The position numbers and the translations under genes are program-made. Positions 24,998-34,792 of a stretch of DNA of 64,000 nucleotides are shown here, in pieces. The notes under the pieces were generated by a model that was given only the letters and a program-made list of their open reading frames with translations, did no database searches and was not told where the DNA came from. This DNA comes from Rohdeia mirabilis (GTDB taxonomy: Bacteria > Planctomycetota > UBA1135 > GCA-002686595), in contig CP036290.1 of assembly GCA_007750655.1 (NCBI GenBank), positions 2,418,001 through 2,482,000 on the forward strand, read 5' to 3'. Each line of letters begins with the position of its first letter. Within the stretch, counting starts at the first letter, position 1.

Positions 24998-27679
24998 ATG
25001 GCAGACCCGTCAAGCGACACCCCCGAACCGACCGAAGCCACGAAGGCGGGGAGTGCCAAGGGCCCCGGTGAGGCGCGGAAAGTCCCGTACCGCTGGACCT
25101 TCGCCACCTCGATCCTCGCCATACTGGTGTTGGTGCAGATCGGCCACCTCGGCCTGATCGCGATCTCGGAACACTGGCGCGTCTACCAGGACCTGCGGCA
25201 CGACGCCGGTGTCCTGTCGGCGCTGGCCCAGCTGCCGGGAGCGTCGATGCGCACCCTCTACTCGGAAGGCCTGACGCTGGTGCGCGACCTGAGTTTCGTC
25301 GGGTTCTCGATCAGCTTCGGTCTCTTCCTGCGTTCGCGCTGGGACGCCGTGAAGCGCTTCTTCCGGTCGATGACGGTCGGGGTCTCGTTGGTCGGCCTGT
25401 CGACCCTCGCCATCGCCGTCGGCGTCCTGGTCCCGCAGATCGACCCGGTCGACGACGCGCGTGCACGCGTCGAGTCGCCGGATCGTCTCGGTTCGAACTA
25501 CGAGGAGCACTTCGAGCAGTTCCAGTTCGCGGTCAGCTACTTCCTGTACCACCTGGGGCACCTGTACGGCGTCGGCATGCCGCAGGCGCAGATCCCGGAC
25601 GTCGCCCGGTCCGGTCTCGACGAGTTCGGGATGCGCTACGGCGAGGAAGAAGCGTCGAACCGCCGCAAGGGCATGCAGGCGGCCTTCTCGGGGCGCGCGA
25701 AGACGGACGCCATCTACGCCTTCGCCACCGAGAACGAGCAGATGCTGCGCGGGTGGTTCGACTTCGCCACGCGCTTCAACCTGAACCGCATCTACCGTTC
25801 CCTGTGGTTCGCCAGCTTGATGATCGTGCTGGCGATCGGGATCGCGACGAACACGTTCCACGGCGGTCCGAAGCGCTGGTTCACGGTCAAGAAGTTCGGC
25901 TTCTTCGTCGTGCACATCGGGATGCTGACGATGATCGCTGGTGGTGGCCTCAGCCGGACCTACACGGTGCGCGGCCTCTTGCACCTGCACGAGGACGGGC
26001 TCGACCTGAACGGGGACGGGGTCTTCCAGCGCGAGCGCAGCGAGATCCCGCCGATCGAGGACGCCTTCTACCAGAGCTACCGCTCGACGTCCGACGCATT
26101 GCGCTACCTGCCGTTCGGACTGAGTCTCGAGCACTTCGCGCGCCGCGACTGGCCGGCGATCGAAGTGCGCTTCATCGAGGACGGCCGCGAGGTCGAGTTC
26201 GCCTCGCGCCTGCCCAGCTACACGCTCTGGACGGGACGTTCCATCGATCTCGACCAGGTCGAGACCGAGAACGGGCCCGAGCCGCGACTGCGACTGAAGG
26301 TGCTCGACCTCCACGAGCGCGCGAACGCCGCCGGCGTCGACGCACGCGAGCGGACCGAGGCCGAGCGCGGCTCGTCGAGTCGACGTCCCGCGATCGCGCT
26401 GCGACTGCCGGACATGGCCGCGCTGATGACGATGCGCGAGCTGCCGCCCCAGGGCGAGTGGCCGCAGGTGTCGCGCTTCGTGCCGGCGGTCGGTACGGGC
26501 ACGGTGACCACGCCCTGCCACGTGGACGAGACGGGCGCCTTCCGTCTCCTCGCGGTGCGCGAGGGCGATCCGGTGGAACGCTTCCCGAGGAACGAAGGGC
26601 GCCTCGGTCGGTGCTACGTGCGGCGGGTCGTGAACGGGGCCGAGCAGGACGACGTCATCGACGTGCGACTCGGCGAGGTGCTCGACCTCGGGGACGGCTA
26701 CCGCGTCGTGTTCCAGCGGGCCACGAAGGAGTACCGCGTCGACCCGCTCTCGGGTGAGGAGCAGACGCCGACGCGTCCGCTCGCCGAGCAGTTCCCGCGC
26801 AACCCGGCCGTGTTCGCGCACCTGATCGGACCCGACGGGACGGCCGAGGATCGCGTGCTGATCGACCGTCAGGATCCTGTCGAGCGCGGACTCGTCGCCG
26901 ACTACGTCTTCGAGGACGTACTCCTGAGCCTCGAGTGGGACGAGTGGACGGCACCCGGCGCCGAGCGGTACGTGCTGCACTGGGACGACACCGGTGCGAT
27001 CGAGTTGGTCGCGGAGACCGGCGAGCGCACGCCGGTCGAGATCGACGGGACGCGTCTGCCTCTGCCCGGCATCGTGCCCACGTTCCTGGACGCCGTGTAC
27101 GACGACATCCAGGTCTCGCCGCGCATCGAGTTCCTCGAGCCGTTGAACCGGCCGGACGGTTGGCAGGAGGAGTTCTACTCGAGCGACCCACGCGGTCTCG
27201 ACCTCGAGGTCACGCTGTGGCCGGAGGACGAATCGCGCCGCAGCACCCAGGTGGTTCGCATGGCGACGACGCCCAACAATAGCGCGAGCATCTGGATCGC
27301 GGAGGACCGCAGCTTCTACCTGCGCTTCTTCGAGAACAAGGCCGGCTTCCCGTTCGAGTGGCGCAGCGTCCTGCGCGTGCACGAGCGCGACGGGAACGGC
27401 GAGTGGGTCGAGGTGGACCTGGGCAACGAGTACGAGCGCGAGATCCGCGTGAACGACTACTTCACGTACCGCGGCTACCGCATGTTCCAGACCAATGCGA
27501 ACGACGACCTGCCCGACTACTCGGGAATCGGGATCGTCTACGACCCGGGCATCCCGCTGGCCATGGCGGGCATGTACATCGTGATCGCGGGTGCGGCCTT
27601 CGCCTTCCTCGTGCGCCCCGTCGTCCTCGCGCGTCGCAAGCGGGCGCTCGCGACGGTCGTGTCCGAGCCGGCGCGCTAA
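24998..27679 (+). CDS. resB: ResB/Ccs1-type cytochrome c biogenesis protein, enlarged
   Basis: An 893-aa ResB-family membrane protein of System II cytochrome c maturation, which with CcsA delivers heme to apocytochromes on the outer face. Membrane segments lie at about residues 30-52, 92-110, 128-150, 266-286 and 300-318, the last with the VHIGML histidine expected for heme handling. A soluble domain of about 530 residues follows, then a final membrane segment (about 850-872). Typical ResB proteins are 450-650 aa, so the extracytoplasmic domain is much enlarged. Near residue 340 it has a calcium-loop-like DLNGDGVF. The ATG at 24998 gives a polar cytoplasmic start. ccsA follows 27 bp later. 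Confidence 0.82.
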   Translation: MADPSSDTPEPTEATKAGSAKGPGEARKVPYRWTFATSILAILVLVQIGHLGLIAISEHWRVYQDLRHDAGVLSALAQLPGASMRTLYSEGLTLVRDLSFVGFSISFGLFLRSRWDAVKRFFRSMTVGVSLVGLSTLAIAVGVLVPQIDPVDDARARVESPDRLGSNYEEHFEQFQFAVSYFLYHLGHLYGVGMPQAQIPDVARSGLDEFGMRYGEEEASNRRKGMQAAFSGRAKTDAIYAFATENEQMLRGWFDFATRFNLNRIYRSLWFASLMIVLAIGIATNTFHGGPKRWFTVKKFGFFVVHIGMLTMIAGGGLSRTYTVRGLLHLHEDGLDLNGDGVFQRERSEIPPIEDAFYQSYRSTSDALRYLPFGLSLEHFARRDWPAIEVRFIEDGREVEFASRLPSYTLWTGRSIDLDQVETENGPEPRLRLKVLDLHERANAAGVDARERTEAERGSSSRRPAIALRLPDMAALMTMRELPPQGEWPQVSRFVPAVGTGTVTTPCHVDETGAFRLLAVREGDPVERFPRNEGRLGRCYVRRVVNGAEQDDVIDVRLGEVLDLGDGYRVVFQRATKEYRVDPLSGEEQTPTRPLAEQFPRNPAVFAHLIGPDGTAEDRVLIDRQDPVERGLVADYVFEDVLLSLEWDEWTAPGAERYVLHWDDTGAIELVAETGERTPVEIDGTRLPLPGIVPTFLDAVYDDIQVSPRIEFLEPLNRPDGWQEEFYSSDPRGLDLEVTLWPEDESRRSTQVVRMATTPNNSASIWIAEDRSFYLRFFENKAGFPFEWRSVLRVHERDGNGEWVEVDLGNEYEREIRVNDYFTYRGYRMFQTNANDDLPDYSGIGIVYDPGIPLAMAGMYIVIAGAAFAFLVRPVVLARRKRALATVVSEPAR

Positions 27680-27706
27680 GCTCGATCAGCATCCATCCAC
27701 AGACCC

Positions 27707-29125
27707 ATGTCGACCTTCACTCCCATGCTGGCAGCTTCGCTCGGCGACAGCCTGAACCCGTTCGCGTCGCACCTGATGCAGTCCGGGATCTTCCTGCGCT
27801 GGGTGAACCTGATCTGCTTGATCGGGTTGCCGATCGCCCTGTGGAGCGCGATCGCACACGCGCGCGCCGCACGGCGGAGCGCCCTCGATCCGACGGCGTC
27901 GGTGCCCGACGACGAGCTGCTGCCGGGGCGAGTCCTGCGGCTCGCGCTGCTCGTCGGTATGTTCACGAGCTTCGCCTCGGTCGGCTACCGGTGGGTGGAG
28001 GTGAACCACTTCCCGAGCCAGACCATGAGCGAGGTGCTGGTGATGTTCTCGACGGCGCTCCTCGTGTCGATGGCCGTGCTCCAACCGGCACTGGGGCTGC
28101 GGCGCTCGCACGGCCACGCGTGGGCGACGGTGGACGACACGTTGGTCGCGCTCGTGTTCGTCGGCACCTGGATGACGAACCACTACAGCACGAGCCTCTC
28201 GACGGCCCAGCGCGACCTGCCGCCGGCGCTGCAGTCGTACTGGTTCGCGCCGCACCTGACCTCGCTGATCTTCAGCTACGCGACGCTCGCCATCGCGGCT
28301 CTGATCGCCACCGTCTTCTTCGCCCTGCGGTTCTGGGTCATGTTGCGCAGCACGCGACTGGGAAGCACCGCCGTCGGGCAGGGCCTCGTCTGGGCCGTCC
28401 TCGTCGGCGTCGGCGTGATGCTGTTCGGCATTCGCAGCGGTGCCGAGTGGGTCCCGAACCCCAACCTGTTCTGGATCGTGCTCGCGCTCGGCGTCGCGGC
28501 CGCGATCGTGATGGGCGTCCGCGCCAAGGCGGGTCGCAAGGTCGCGGCGGCTCTGATCCTGACCGTGGCCTGGATGGCGTTCCTACCGTTCGGCCACTTC
28601 GTCACGCTGCCGGTGCTGGCGATCGTCGGCATCGTCACCACGGTCATGCACCGGCGCGGCAGTTTCCCGACGGCTGCGCGCGTGACGTCGCTCGAGATGA
28701 CGCTCGACGAGGTCAGTTTCAAGGCCTTCGCCGTCGGCTTCCCGTTCCTCACGGCGGGGCTCTTCATGGGCGCCTTCTGGGCCCAGGAGGCCTGGGCCAA
28801 CTACTGGGGTTGGGACAGCAAGGAGAACACGGCGCTCATCAGTTGGCTGATCTACGTGCTGTACGTGCACGTGCGCCTTCTGGGTGGCTACCGCGGGGCC
28901 AAGTCGATGGGGGTGCTCGTGGCGGGCGCGCTGTCGATCTTCATCACGTTCCAGATCTTCGGCTACCTGCCCGACAGCCAGAAGTCGATGCACCGCTACA
29001 CGGACGACGGCGTCGTGCCGCGCGAGGGGATGCAGGGGTCGGCGCCGACGACCTCGGCGCGCGTTGAGTCGAACGAGTCGAGCGGGGAAGCGCCTACGCA
29101 GGCACCCACTGCCTCGGAGCGTTGA
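27707..29125 (+). CDS. ccsA: CcsA/ResC-type cytochrome c biogenesis protein
   Basis: A 472-aa polytopic membrane protein of the heme-handling CcsA/CcmC/CcmF family, partner of the upstream ResB. The tryptophan-rich WWD domain is at 358-373 ([16 protein letters not shown]), which binds heme at the outer face. Candidate heme-ligand histidines are H183 (WFAPHLTS) and H388 (LYVHVRL). About ten hydrophobic segments are present. A short polar C-tail (about 430-472) is rich in S, T and E. folD begins 4 bp after its stop. Confidence 0.9.
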   Translation: MSTFTPMLAASLGDSLNPFASHLMQSGIFLRWVNLICLIGLPIALWSAIAHARAARRSALDPTASVPDDELLPGRVLRLALLVGMFTSFASVGYRWVEVNHFPSQTMSEVLVMFSTALLVSMAVLQPALGLRRSHGHAWATVDDTLVALVFVGTWMTNHYSTSLSTAQRDLPPALQSYWFAPHLTSLIFSYATLAIAALIATVFFALRFWVMLRSTRLGSTAVGQGLVWAVLVGVGVMLFGIRSGAEWVPNPNLFWIVLALGVAAAIVMGVRAKAGRKVAAALILTVAWMAFLPFGHFVTLPVLAIVGIVTTVMHRRGSFPTAARVTSLEMTLDEVSFKAFAVGFPFLTAGLFMGAFWAQEAWANYWGWDSKENTALISWLIYVLYVHVRLLGGYRGAKSMGVLVAGALSIFITFQIFGYLPDSQKSMHRYTDDGVVPREGMQGSAPTTSARVESNESSGEAPTQAPTASER

Positions 29126-29129
29126 TCGC

Positions 29130-30032
29130 ATGGTGACCGAGCACGCCATGGACACCGAAGGAGCACGGATCATCGACGGCAAGTCGATCGCCGCGGCGGT
29201 TCGTGGCGAAGTGGCCCAGCGCGTCGCCGAGCTCGTCGCACGAGGGATCCAGCCCGGGCTCGACGTGGTGCTCGTGGGAGACGACCCCGCCAGTCAGGTC
29301 TACGTGCGCAACAAGGATCGTGCGGCCACGCGCGCGGGCTTCCGCGTGCGGACGCACCGTCTGTCCGCCGTCACCTCGCAGGCCGAGCTCGAAGCGCTGG
29401 TGGATCGCCTCAACGCCGACGACGAGGTGGACGGCATCCTGGTCCAGTTGCCGTTGCCGCGCGGGCTCGACAGCGACGCCGTCGTGCGCCGCCTCGATCC
29501 GGCCAAGGACGTGGACGGCCTGCATCCCTTCAACGTCGCGCGCCTGTGGATGGATCGACCGGGTCTGGTTCCGTGCACGCCGGCCGGCTGCATCGAGATG
29601 CTGGATCGCAGCGGTATCGAGATCGCTGGGAAGCGCGCCGTCGTCCTCGGTCGTTCGCTCTTGGTCGGCAAGCCGATCGCGGCCCTGCTGCTCGCGCGGA
29701 ACGCCACGGTCACGATCTGCCACAGCCGCACGCCCGATCCCGCCGCCGTCTGTCGCGAGGCGCAGATCCTGGTCGCCGCGGTGGGGCGCCCCGAACTCGT
29801 TCGCGGCGACTGGATCGCCCCGGGGGCCACCGTGCTCGACGTGGGCATCAATCGCGTCGAAACCGCCGACGGGGCCGGGCGCCTGGTGGGGGACGTGCAC
29901 TTCGAAGAGGCGCATGCTCGGGCCGGATGGGTGACGCCGGTGCCCGGTGGCGTCGGGCCGATGACGATCGCGATGCTGCTCTCGAACACGGCCACGGCGG
30001 CGGCGAACAGGCGCGGACGCACCAGCGCTTGA
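29130..30032 (+). CDS. folD: Methylene-THF dehydrogenase / methenyl-THF cyclohydrolase
   Basis: A 300-aa bifunctional FolD that interconverts 5,10-methylene-, methenyl- and 10-formyl-tetrahydrofolate in the cytoplasm. The catalytic lysine lies in YVRNKDRA (about residues 52-59). VQLPLPRGL, the Rossmann GRSLLVGKP, and the closing [19 protein letters not shown] are all typical. ATG 29130 is 4 bp after ccsA; an in-frame ATG at 29148 is an alternative and would sit closer to the usual N-terminus. It is likely the last gene of the tatA-to-folD run. Confidence 0.94.
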   Translation: MVTEHAMDTEGARIIDGKSIAAAVRGEVAQRVAELVARGIQPGLDVVLVGDDPASQVYVRNKDRAATRAGFRVRTHRLSAVTSQAELEALVDRLNADDEVDGILVQLPLPRGLDSDAVVRRLDPAKDVDGLHPFNVARLWMDRPGLVPCTPAGCIEMLDRSGIEIAGKRAVVLGRSLLVGKPIAALLLARNATVTICHSRTPDPAAVCREAQILVAAVGRPELVRGDWIAPGATVLDVGINRVETADGAGRLVGDVHFEEAHARAGWVTPVPGGVGPMTIAMLLSNTATAAANRRGRTSA

Positions 30033-30119
30033 TCGCTGTTGGCCGCTCGCCCGGTCCCGCAGGCGTGACGGCACCGACTCCCGGGCCCGCCGCGGCGCCT
30101 CGGGCCTCGACCGTGCCGC

Positions 30120-30125
30120 TAGGAT
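30120..30125 (+). promoter_or_regulatory. -10-like TAGGAT, leaderless start of the rhomboid gene
   Basis: TAGGAT ends 7 nt before the GTG at 30133. An in-frame ATG at 30124 overlaps the hexamer itself, so the GTG is the better start. Confidence 0.45.
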
Positions 30126-30132
30126 GCCCCGA

Positions 30133-30975
30133 GTGAACGCTCTTCGCGAATCGATGCCGTCCGGTGGTGGCGTGTCCTTCCCCCCGCTCACCCCGGTGGT
30201 GAAGTGGGTGCTGATCGTGCTCGGCGGCATCTTCCTCGTGCAGTGGATCCTCGGACTCGCCGCGCCCGAGGTCGAGTACGTCCTGGTCGAGTGGCTCGGC
30301 CTGAACCACGGCATGTGGTTCGACGCACCGCCGTACTTCCCGGTCTGGCAGCTGCTCACCTACGGACTGCTCCACGGCGGCTTCACGCACGTGCTGTGGA
30401 ACTGCCTGATCCTGTACTTCTTCGGGACGATGGTGGAGGGCACCGTCGGTTCGCGGCGCTTCGCGTGGTTCCTCGCGGCGGGGACGATCGCGGGCGGGGT
30501 GGCGAGCGTCCTGCTCATGGAGATCGTGGGCGCTACGATCCCGACCATCGGAGCCTCGGGCGCAGCCGTGGCCGCCACGCTGGCCGCGGCCACGTTCCAC
30601 CCGCGGGCGACGATGATCTTCATCTTCATCCCGCTGCCCCTGTGGGTGTTCGCGGTCATCGTGGTGGCCAGGGACTTCTTCCCCGCGGTGCAGATCCTCG
30701 CTGGCCAGGGGATGCCGATGGTCGACCACTTCGCCCACATCGGCGGAGCGTTGTTCGGCTTCCTCGCCGTGCGCAAGAACTTCATCTGGGTCGACTGGGG
30801 CGGGCGAGTCGAGCTCGCGCTGAAGCGACGCCGCGAACGCGCTCTCGCCGACGACGAGCAGGAACTCGACGAGCTCCTGGCTCGCGTGGGTCGCGAAGGC
30901 ATCCAGTCGCTCTCTCCGCGCGAGCGGGACTTCCTCAAGCGCATGAGCGAGCGGAAGTCGAAGGGCGGTCGCTGA
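30133..30975 (+). CDS. Rhomboid-family intramembrane serine protease
   Basis: A 280-aa rhomboid that cuts substrates within or near the membrane. The catalytic serine is S142 in GASG and the histidine H202 in DHFAHIGGALFGF. LLHGGFTHVLWN (79-90) is the conserved L1-loop/TM2 block. About six membrane helices span residues 23-210, followed by a charged cytoplasmic tail (211-280), rich in R, E and K, which resembles the tails of planctomycete and myxobacterial rhomboids. The GTG at 30133 is chosen on promoter spacing (see the TAGGAT element); ATG 30124 adds three residues. Confidence 0.88.
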   Translation: MNALRESMPSGGGVSFPPLTPVVKWVLIVLGGIFLVQWILGLAAPEVEYVLVEWLGLNHGMWFDAPPYFPVWQLLTYGLLHGGFTHVLWNCLILYFFGTMVEGTVGSRRFAWFLAAGTIAGGVASVLLMEIVGATIPTIGASGAAVAATLAAATFHPRATMIFIFIPLPLWVFAVIVVARDFFPAVQILAGQGMPMVDHFAHIGGALFGFLAVRKNFIWVDWGGRVELALKRRRERALADDEQELDELLARVGREGIQSLSPRERDFLKRMSERKSKGGR

Positions 30976-31068
30976 GCGCAGGCGCTCGGGACTCGCCGTC
31001 CGGGCCGCAGGCCCCTGAGCGCGCCCCGCGCCGCGGGTTGGGTCCGTGGCCTGCCCTGCCGGCCTGGT

Positions 31069-31074
31069 TACACT
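31069..31074 (+). promoter_or_regulatory. -10-like TACACT upstream of the 701-aa secreted protein
   Basis: TACACT lies 46 nt before the ATG at 31121, giving a leader of about 40 nt. No convincing -35. Confidence 0.3.
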
Positions 31075-31120
31075 GCTCGTCCTGGCCGGTATCGCGGATC
31101 CCGCACCGCACGACCCACCC

Positions 31121-33226
31121 ATGAAGACGCCGATCCTCACGCCCCTGTTCGTCGCCGTTCCCGCGCTCCTGGTCCTCCCGGCCGTCCTCGCGAGGACGAC
31201 GGGCGAGGTCCAGCCGGAGCGCCGCGCCGCTCTCGACGAGCCCGGCGTCGCCGCCGTCCTCGAGCCCGGTGCCGGTCGGCGAGCAGCCGTCGTCCGCGAC
31301 TACAAGGACGACTTCATGCGCGCCTACAAGATCGGCGACCGCAAGGGCATGGCGCGGGTGGCGAAGGATCACACGTCCGAGGTGGCCTACTGGATGTTCG
31401 AGCTCGCGTCGGCCATCACCCACACGCCCGACGATGAGCAGGCGAAGCTCTACGACTCGATCTCGCGCGCCTGGGGCGACTCCTTCAACACCGGCTTCGG
31501 CGACAACGTTCTGGGCTACTTCGAGAAGCTGACGGACGACGAGCGTCGCTCCCGGGTCGAAGTCCTCGACACCTACCGCCGAGTGACCGCCGACTACCTG
31601 CGCAAGCGCGGAGAGGCAACCGACTCGGAGCGCGACGCGGCGCTGCAGGAGATCGGCGCGAGTCTCGACGCGGTCGGCCAGTCCTTCTACGACCTGGGCG
31701 ACATGTACCACGCGTCGCGCGCCTGGGTCTTCGCCGGCGACGCCTTCAGCCCGCGCGCCGTGCGCGAAGAAGCAGCCAGCCCGACGCGTGAGCTCGAGTA
31801 CCTGAAGAAGGCGCTCGACGCCTGCAACAAGTTCGACATCGGCGACGCTCAGCACCGGGACACGCGCACGCGGGTCTCGACGCTCGAGATCGCGATCGAG
31901 AAGGGGGGCGCGAGCGAGGGCCCCGAGGCCAAGAAGGAGGAAGGCAGCCGTCTGCCCTTCACGTTCGGAGCCGCGCTCGAAGCGAGGGCCGAGGCCGAGA
32001 CCTTTGACGACGTCAAGAAGCGCGCTCGGCTGCAGTTCGGGTGGGATGCCGACTACCCCACCTGGGAGTCCATCCGATTGACCTCGATCGGGAGCTCTGC
32101 GACGCTGCCGGGCGCGAGTGGGGGGCCGCGGATCGAGCGACAGGGCGATCTGTCGATCGTGGTGACCGACGAGGAAGGCGGGGCGCGCTTCTACGAACTC
32201 ACGACCGAGCCGCAGGTGATCACCACCAAGGTCGGGAGCGGAAGCAGCGCCTACGACTACACCTTCGTCGCGCGGGTCGGCGAGGTCGAGGGGCAGTTCC
32301 TCGGCTTCCGCTGCAATCTGAAGCCGACCCCTGATTCGATGACCGTCTACCTGCGGCCCACCGCCGGTTCGACGTTCAGCATCGGGAAGGACGCGATCAC
32401 CGTCACGGACGACAACCTCGACGGGGTGTTCGGGGCAGGTGTGGCCGACCGCGGCGTGAACGGTCTACCGCGTGGAGTCTTCAGGCCCAGTTTCGACGGT
32501 GTCTTCGTCGGCAAGTCGAAGGTCGCCGAGCCCTTCAGCGAGATCATGCGCGTGGGCAAGGACTGGTATCGCATCGAGACGCTCGCCGGCGGCCGGAAGT
32601 TCAACGTCTCGCCGGTCGTCGACATGCCGGTCGGAGAACTCCGCCTGGACTACAAGGGAGCGGATCTGGAGTGGGTCGTCGTTCGCGGCGACGGCGTTGG
32701 ATCGGGCCTCTTCTTCTCCCTGGAGGCCGGCAAGTCGGTCGAGGTCCCGGTCGGCTCGTACCACGTGTACACGGGAGTGGTACGCGAGAAGGATGCGAAG
32801 GCGCTGATGGTGACCGGCGACAGTCCGTCGTTCGAAGTGACTGCCGGCGAACAGACGAGGATCCAACTCGGCGGTCCCTTCGGCTACGACTTCTCATCGG
32901 CGTTCGTGCCCGACGGAGTTCGAATCCGGGGCGAGTCGGTGCACGTCGTAGGTGTCGGCGGCGAGCACTACCACTTGCTCTGGAACTGCCGGACGGCGCC
33001 CGAGGTCCACCTCCGCAAGACGGGGAGCAGCTCGTGGACCCAGGTCGGTCAGCTCGAACTCATCGACAGCGTGAGCGGGATCAGCAACTTCGACGGCGAC
33101 GGCTGGGCCGCGGCCTGGACGCCCCTCGACAAGATTCTCGAGAACAAGTTGGGGGACGATGTCGAAGTGCGACTCCACGAACGCAAGAACCCGCTCTTCG
33201 GTCGGATAGACTCCGATCTCGAGTGA
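31121..33226 (+). CDS. Large secreted protein of unknown function
   Basis: A 701-aa exported protein that I cannot place in a family. Residues 1-24 are a signal peptide (MKTPILTPLFVAVPALLVLPA). The region about 50-260 is helical with repeated aromatic and acidic residues and may be TPR-like (YDLGDMYHASRAWVFAGDAFSP resembles a TPR pair). A K/E-rich linker lies near 265-290. From about 290 to 700 the sequence is mainly beta with many G, V and D residues; the segment VPVGSYHVYTGVV (about 545) looks like an immunoglobulin or carbohydrate-binding-like strand pair. The ATG at 31121 opens the signal peptide. It stands alone between the rhomboid gene and serS. Confidence 0.65.
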   Translation: MKTPILTPLFVAVPALLVLPAVLARTTGEVQPERRAALDEPGVAAVLEPGAGRRAAVVRDYKDDFMRAYKIGDRKGMARVAKDHTSEVAYWMFELASAITHTPDDEQAKLYDSISRAWGDSFNTGFGDNVLGYFEKLTDDERRSRVEVLDTYRRVTADYLRKRGEATDSERDAALQEIGASLDAVGQSFYDLGDMYHASRAWVFAGDAFSPRAVREEAASPTRELEYLKKALDACNKFDIGDAQHRDTRTRVSTLEIAIEKGGASEGPEAKKEEGSRLPFTFGAALEARAEAETFDDVKKRARLQFGWDADYPTWESIRLTSIGSSATLPGASGGPRIERQGDLSIVVTDEEGGARFYELTTEPQVITTKVGSGSSAYDYTFVARVGEVEGQFLGFRCNLKPTPDSMTVYLRPTAGSTFSIGKDAITVTDDNLDGVFGAGVADRGVNGLPRGVFRPSFDGVFVGKSKVAEPFSEIMRVGKDWYRIETLAGGRKFNVSPVVDMPVGELRLDYKGADLEWVVVRGDGVGSGLFFSLEAGKSVEVPVGSYHVYTGVVREKDAKALMVTGDSPSFEVTAGEQTRIQLGGPFGYDFSSAFVPDGVRIRGESVHVVGVGGEHYHLLWNCRTAPEVHLRKTGSSSWTQVGQLELIDSVSGISNFDGDGWAAAWTPLDKILENKLGDDVEVRLHERKNPLFGRIDSDLE

Positions 33227-33337
33227 ACTCCGGCCGGACCGGGGACTCGAAGGGACGCGTGCAGGCCCGCCGGGGCACGCACGTTCGACCGCATACACCC
33301 TGAATCGGGCGCTCGCGATCCGGGCCCCACCGTCGCC

Positions 33338-34618
33338 GTGCTGGACATCAAGAGGATTCGCCGCGAGCCCGAGGTCGTGAAGGCCGGTGCGCTCAAGAAG
33401 CGCATCGCGGTCGACATCGATCGCATTCTCGAACTCGACGAGAGCTCCCGCAGTCGCCAGGTGCGGCTGGACGAGCTGCGCAACATCCAGAAGCAGGCGG
33501 GCAAGCTGATCGCCAAGGCCACGCCGGACGAACGCGCGCGCCTCCTCGAGGAGCAGAAGACCGTCAAGGTCGAGCTCAAGGCCTTGGAGGACCTCGAATC
33601 GGTCTGCCGCGAAGAGCTGGATCGCCTGCTGCTGACCGTTCCGAACGTGCCGGCGGACGAGGTCCCGGAAGGCGTCGACGACAGCGACAACGTCGAGCTG
33701 CGGACCTGGGGCACGCCGACCACCTTCGACTTCGAGCCGAAGGACCACATCGCCGTGGCCGAGGCCCAGGGCTGGATCGACATCGAGTCGGCCGGCCGCA
33801 TCTCGGGCAGCCGCAACTACATCCTCTTCGGCGATCTCTCGCTGCTCGAGGGCGCCGTGATGCGCTTCGCGCTCGACCACATGGTCGCGAAGGGGTTCGT
33901 GCCGGTCTCGGTCCCCACGCTCGTGCGCAACGAGACGATGGTGGGAACCGGCTACTTCCCCGGCGGCGAGGACCAGGCCTACCGCTGTGACGAGCGCGAC
34001 GACCTGTGTCTGGTGGGGACGGCGGAAGTGCCGGTCACCGCGCTGCACGCGGGCGAGATCCTCGATCTCGCGGCGCTTCCCAAGCGCTACGTCGCGATGT
34101 CGTCCTGCTACCGCCGCGAGGCAGGGACGTACGGGCGCGACACGCGCGGTCTGTACCGCGTCCACCAGTTCCTGAAGGTCGAGCAAGTGGTCGTGGACGT
34201 GGCCGACGAGGCGGGCAGCATCGCGCACCACCAGTCGATCCTGGCGAACGCCGAGGAGGTTCTGCAGGCGCTCGACCTGCCGTACCGCGTCGTCAACGTG
34301 TGCGGTGGCGACCTCGGTCAGCCCCAGATCCAGAAGTTCGACATCGAGACCTGGATGCCCTCGCGCGAGGGGTACGGCGAGACGCACAGTGCTTCGCGGT
34401 TCCACGACTTCCAGGCCCGGCGCCTGAACATGCGCTACCGCGACGCCGACGGGAAGGTGCAACACTGCTACACGCTCAACAACACGGTGGCGGCGAGCAC
34501 GCGGATGTTGATCGCGCTGCTCGAGAACCACCAGCAGGCCGACGGTCGCGTGCACGTCCCCGCGCCGTTGCGACCCTATTTGGGCGGGCGCGAGTTCCTC
34601 GGGCGCTCGCTCGACTGA
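33338..34618 (+). CDS. serS: Seryl-tRNA synthetase
   Basis: A 426-aa class II SerRS that charges tRNA-Ser. The N-terminal coiled-coil arm covers about residues 25-105. Motif 2 (MSSCYRREAGTYGRDTRGLYRVHQF) and motif 3 (NNTVAASTRMLIALLENHQ) are complete. The TAEVPVTALHAGEI segment binds serine. Length is normal. The GTG at 33338 begins the typical MLDIKRIR N-terminus. Its 3' end faces the type II secretion operon 171 bp away. Confidence 0.96.
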   Translation: MLDIKRIRREPEVVKAGALKKRIAVDIDRILELDESSRSRQVRLDELRNIQKQAGKLIAKATPDERARLLEEQKTVKVELKALEDLESVCREELDRLLLTVPNVPADEVPEGVDDSDNVELRTWGTPTTFDFEPKDHIAVAEAQGWIDIESAGRISGSRNYILFGDLSLLEGAVMRFALDHMVAKGFVPVSVPTLVRNETMVGTGYFPGGEDQAYRCDERDDLCLVGTAEVPVTALHAGEILDLAALPKRYVAMSSCYRREAGTYGRDTRGLYRVHQFLKVEQVVVDVADEAGSIAHHQSILANAEEVLQALDLPYRVVNVCGGDLGQPQIQKFDIETWMPSREGYGETHSASRFHDFQARRLNMRYRDADGKVQHCYTLNNTVAASTRMLIALLENHQQADGRVHVPAPLRPYLGGREFLGRSLD

Positions 34619-34765
34619 GCGCACCGGCGACAGCGAACACGAGGTCTCTTGGGCCAGAGTCGATCGGCGGGTGCGCCCACACCCACCTGATCGAAGGCGC
34701 GCCGCGCACGTGCTCGATCGTGAGGCACGCTGCGCGGCGCGGACTTCGTCGGTCGAGCGCTGCCG

Positions 34766-34792
34766 TCAGCCCTCCGGTCAGCCCTCCGGTCA
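34766..34792. repeat. 12-bp tandem repeat of the gspJ stop region
   Basis: TCAGCCCTCCGG occurs twice (34766-34777, 34778-34789) and a third copy begins at the gspJ stop (TCA 34790-34792, TGA on the minus strand). Each unit carries an in-frame TGA, giving three stops in a row for gspJ. Confidence 0.85.

Noticed and set aside
32915..32935. GTTCGAATCC, the T-loop signature of a tRNA
   Set aside because: It lies inside the frame of the 701-aa secreted protein (codons for GVRIRG) and no acceptor stem or anticodon arm can be built around it.
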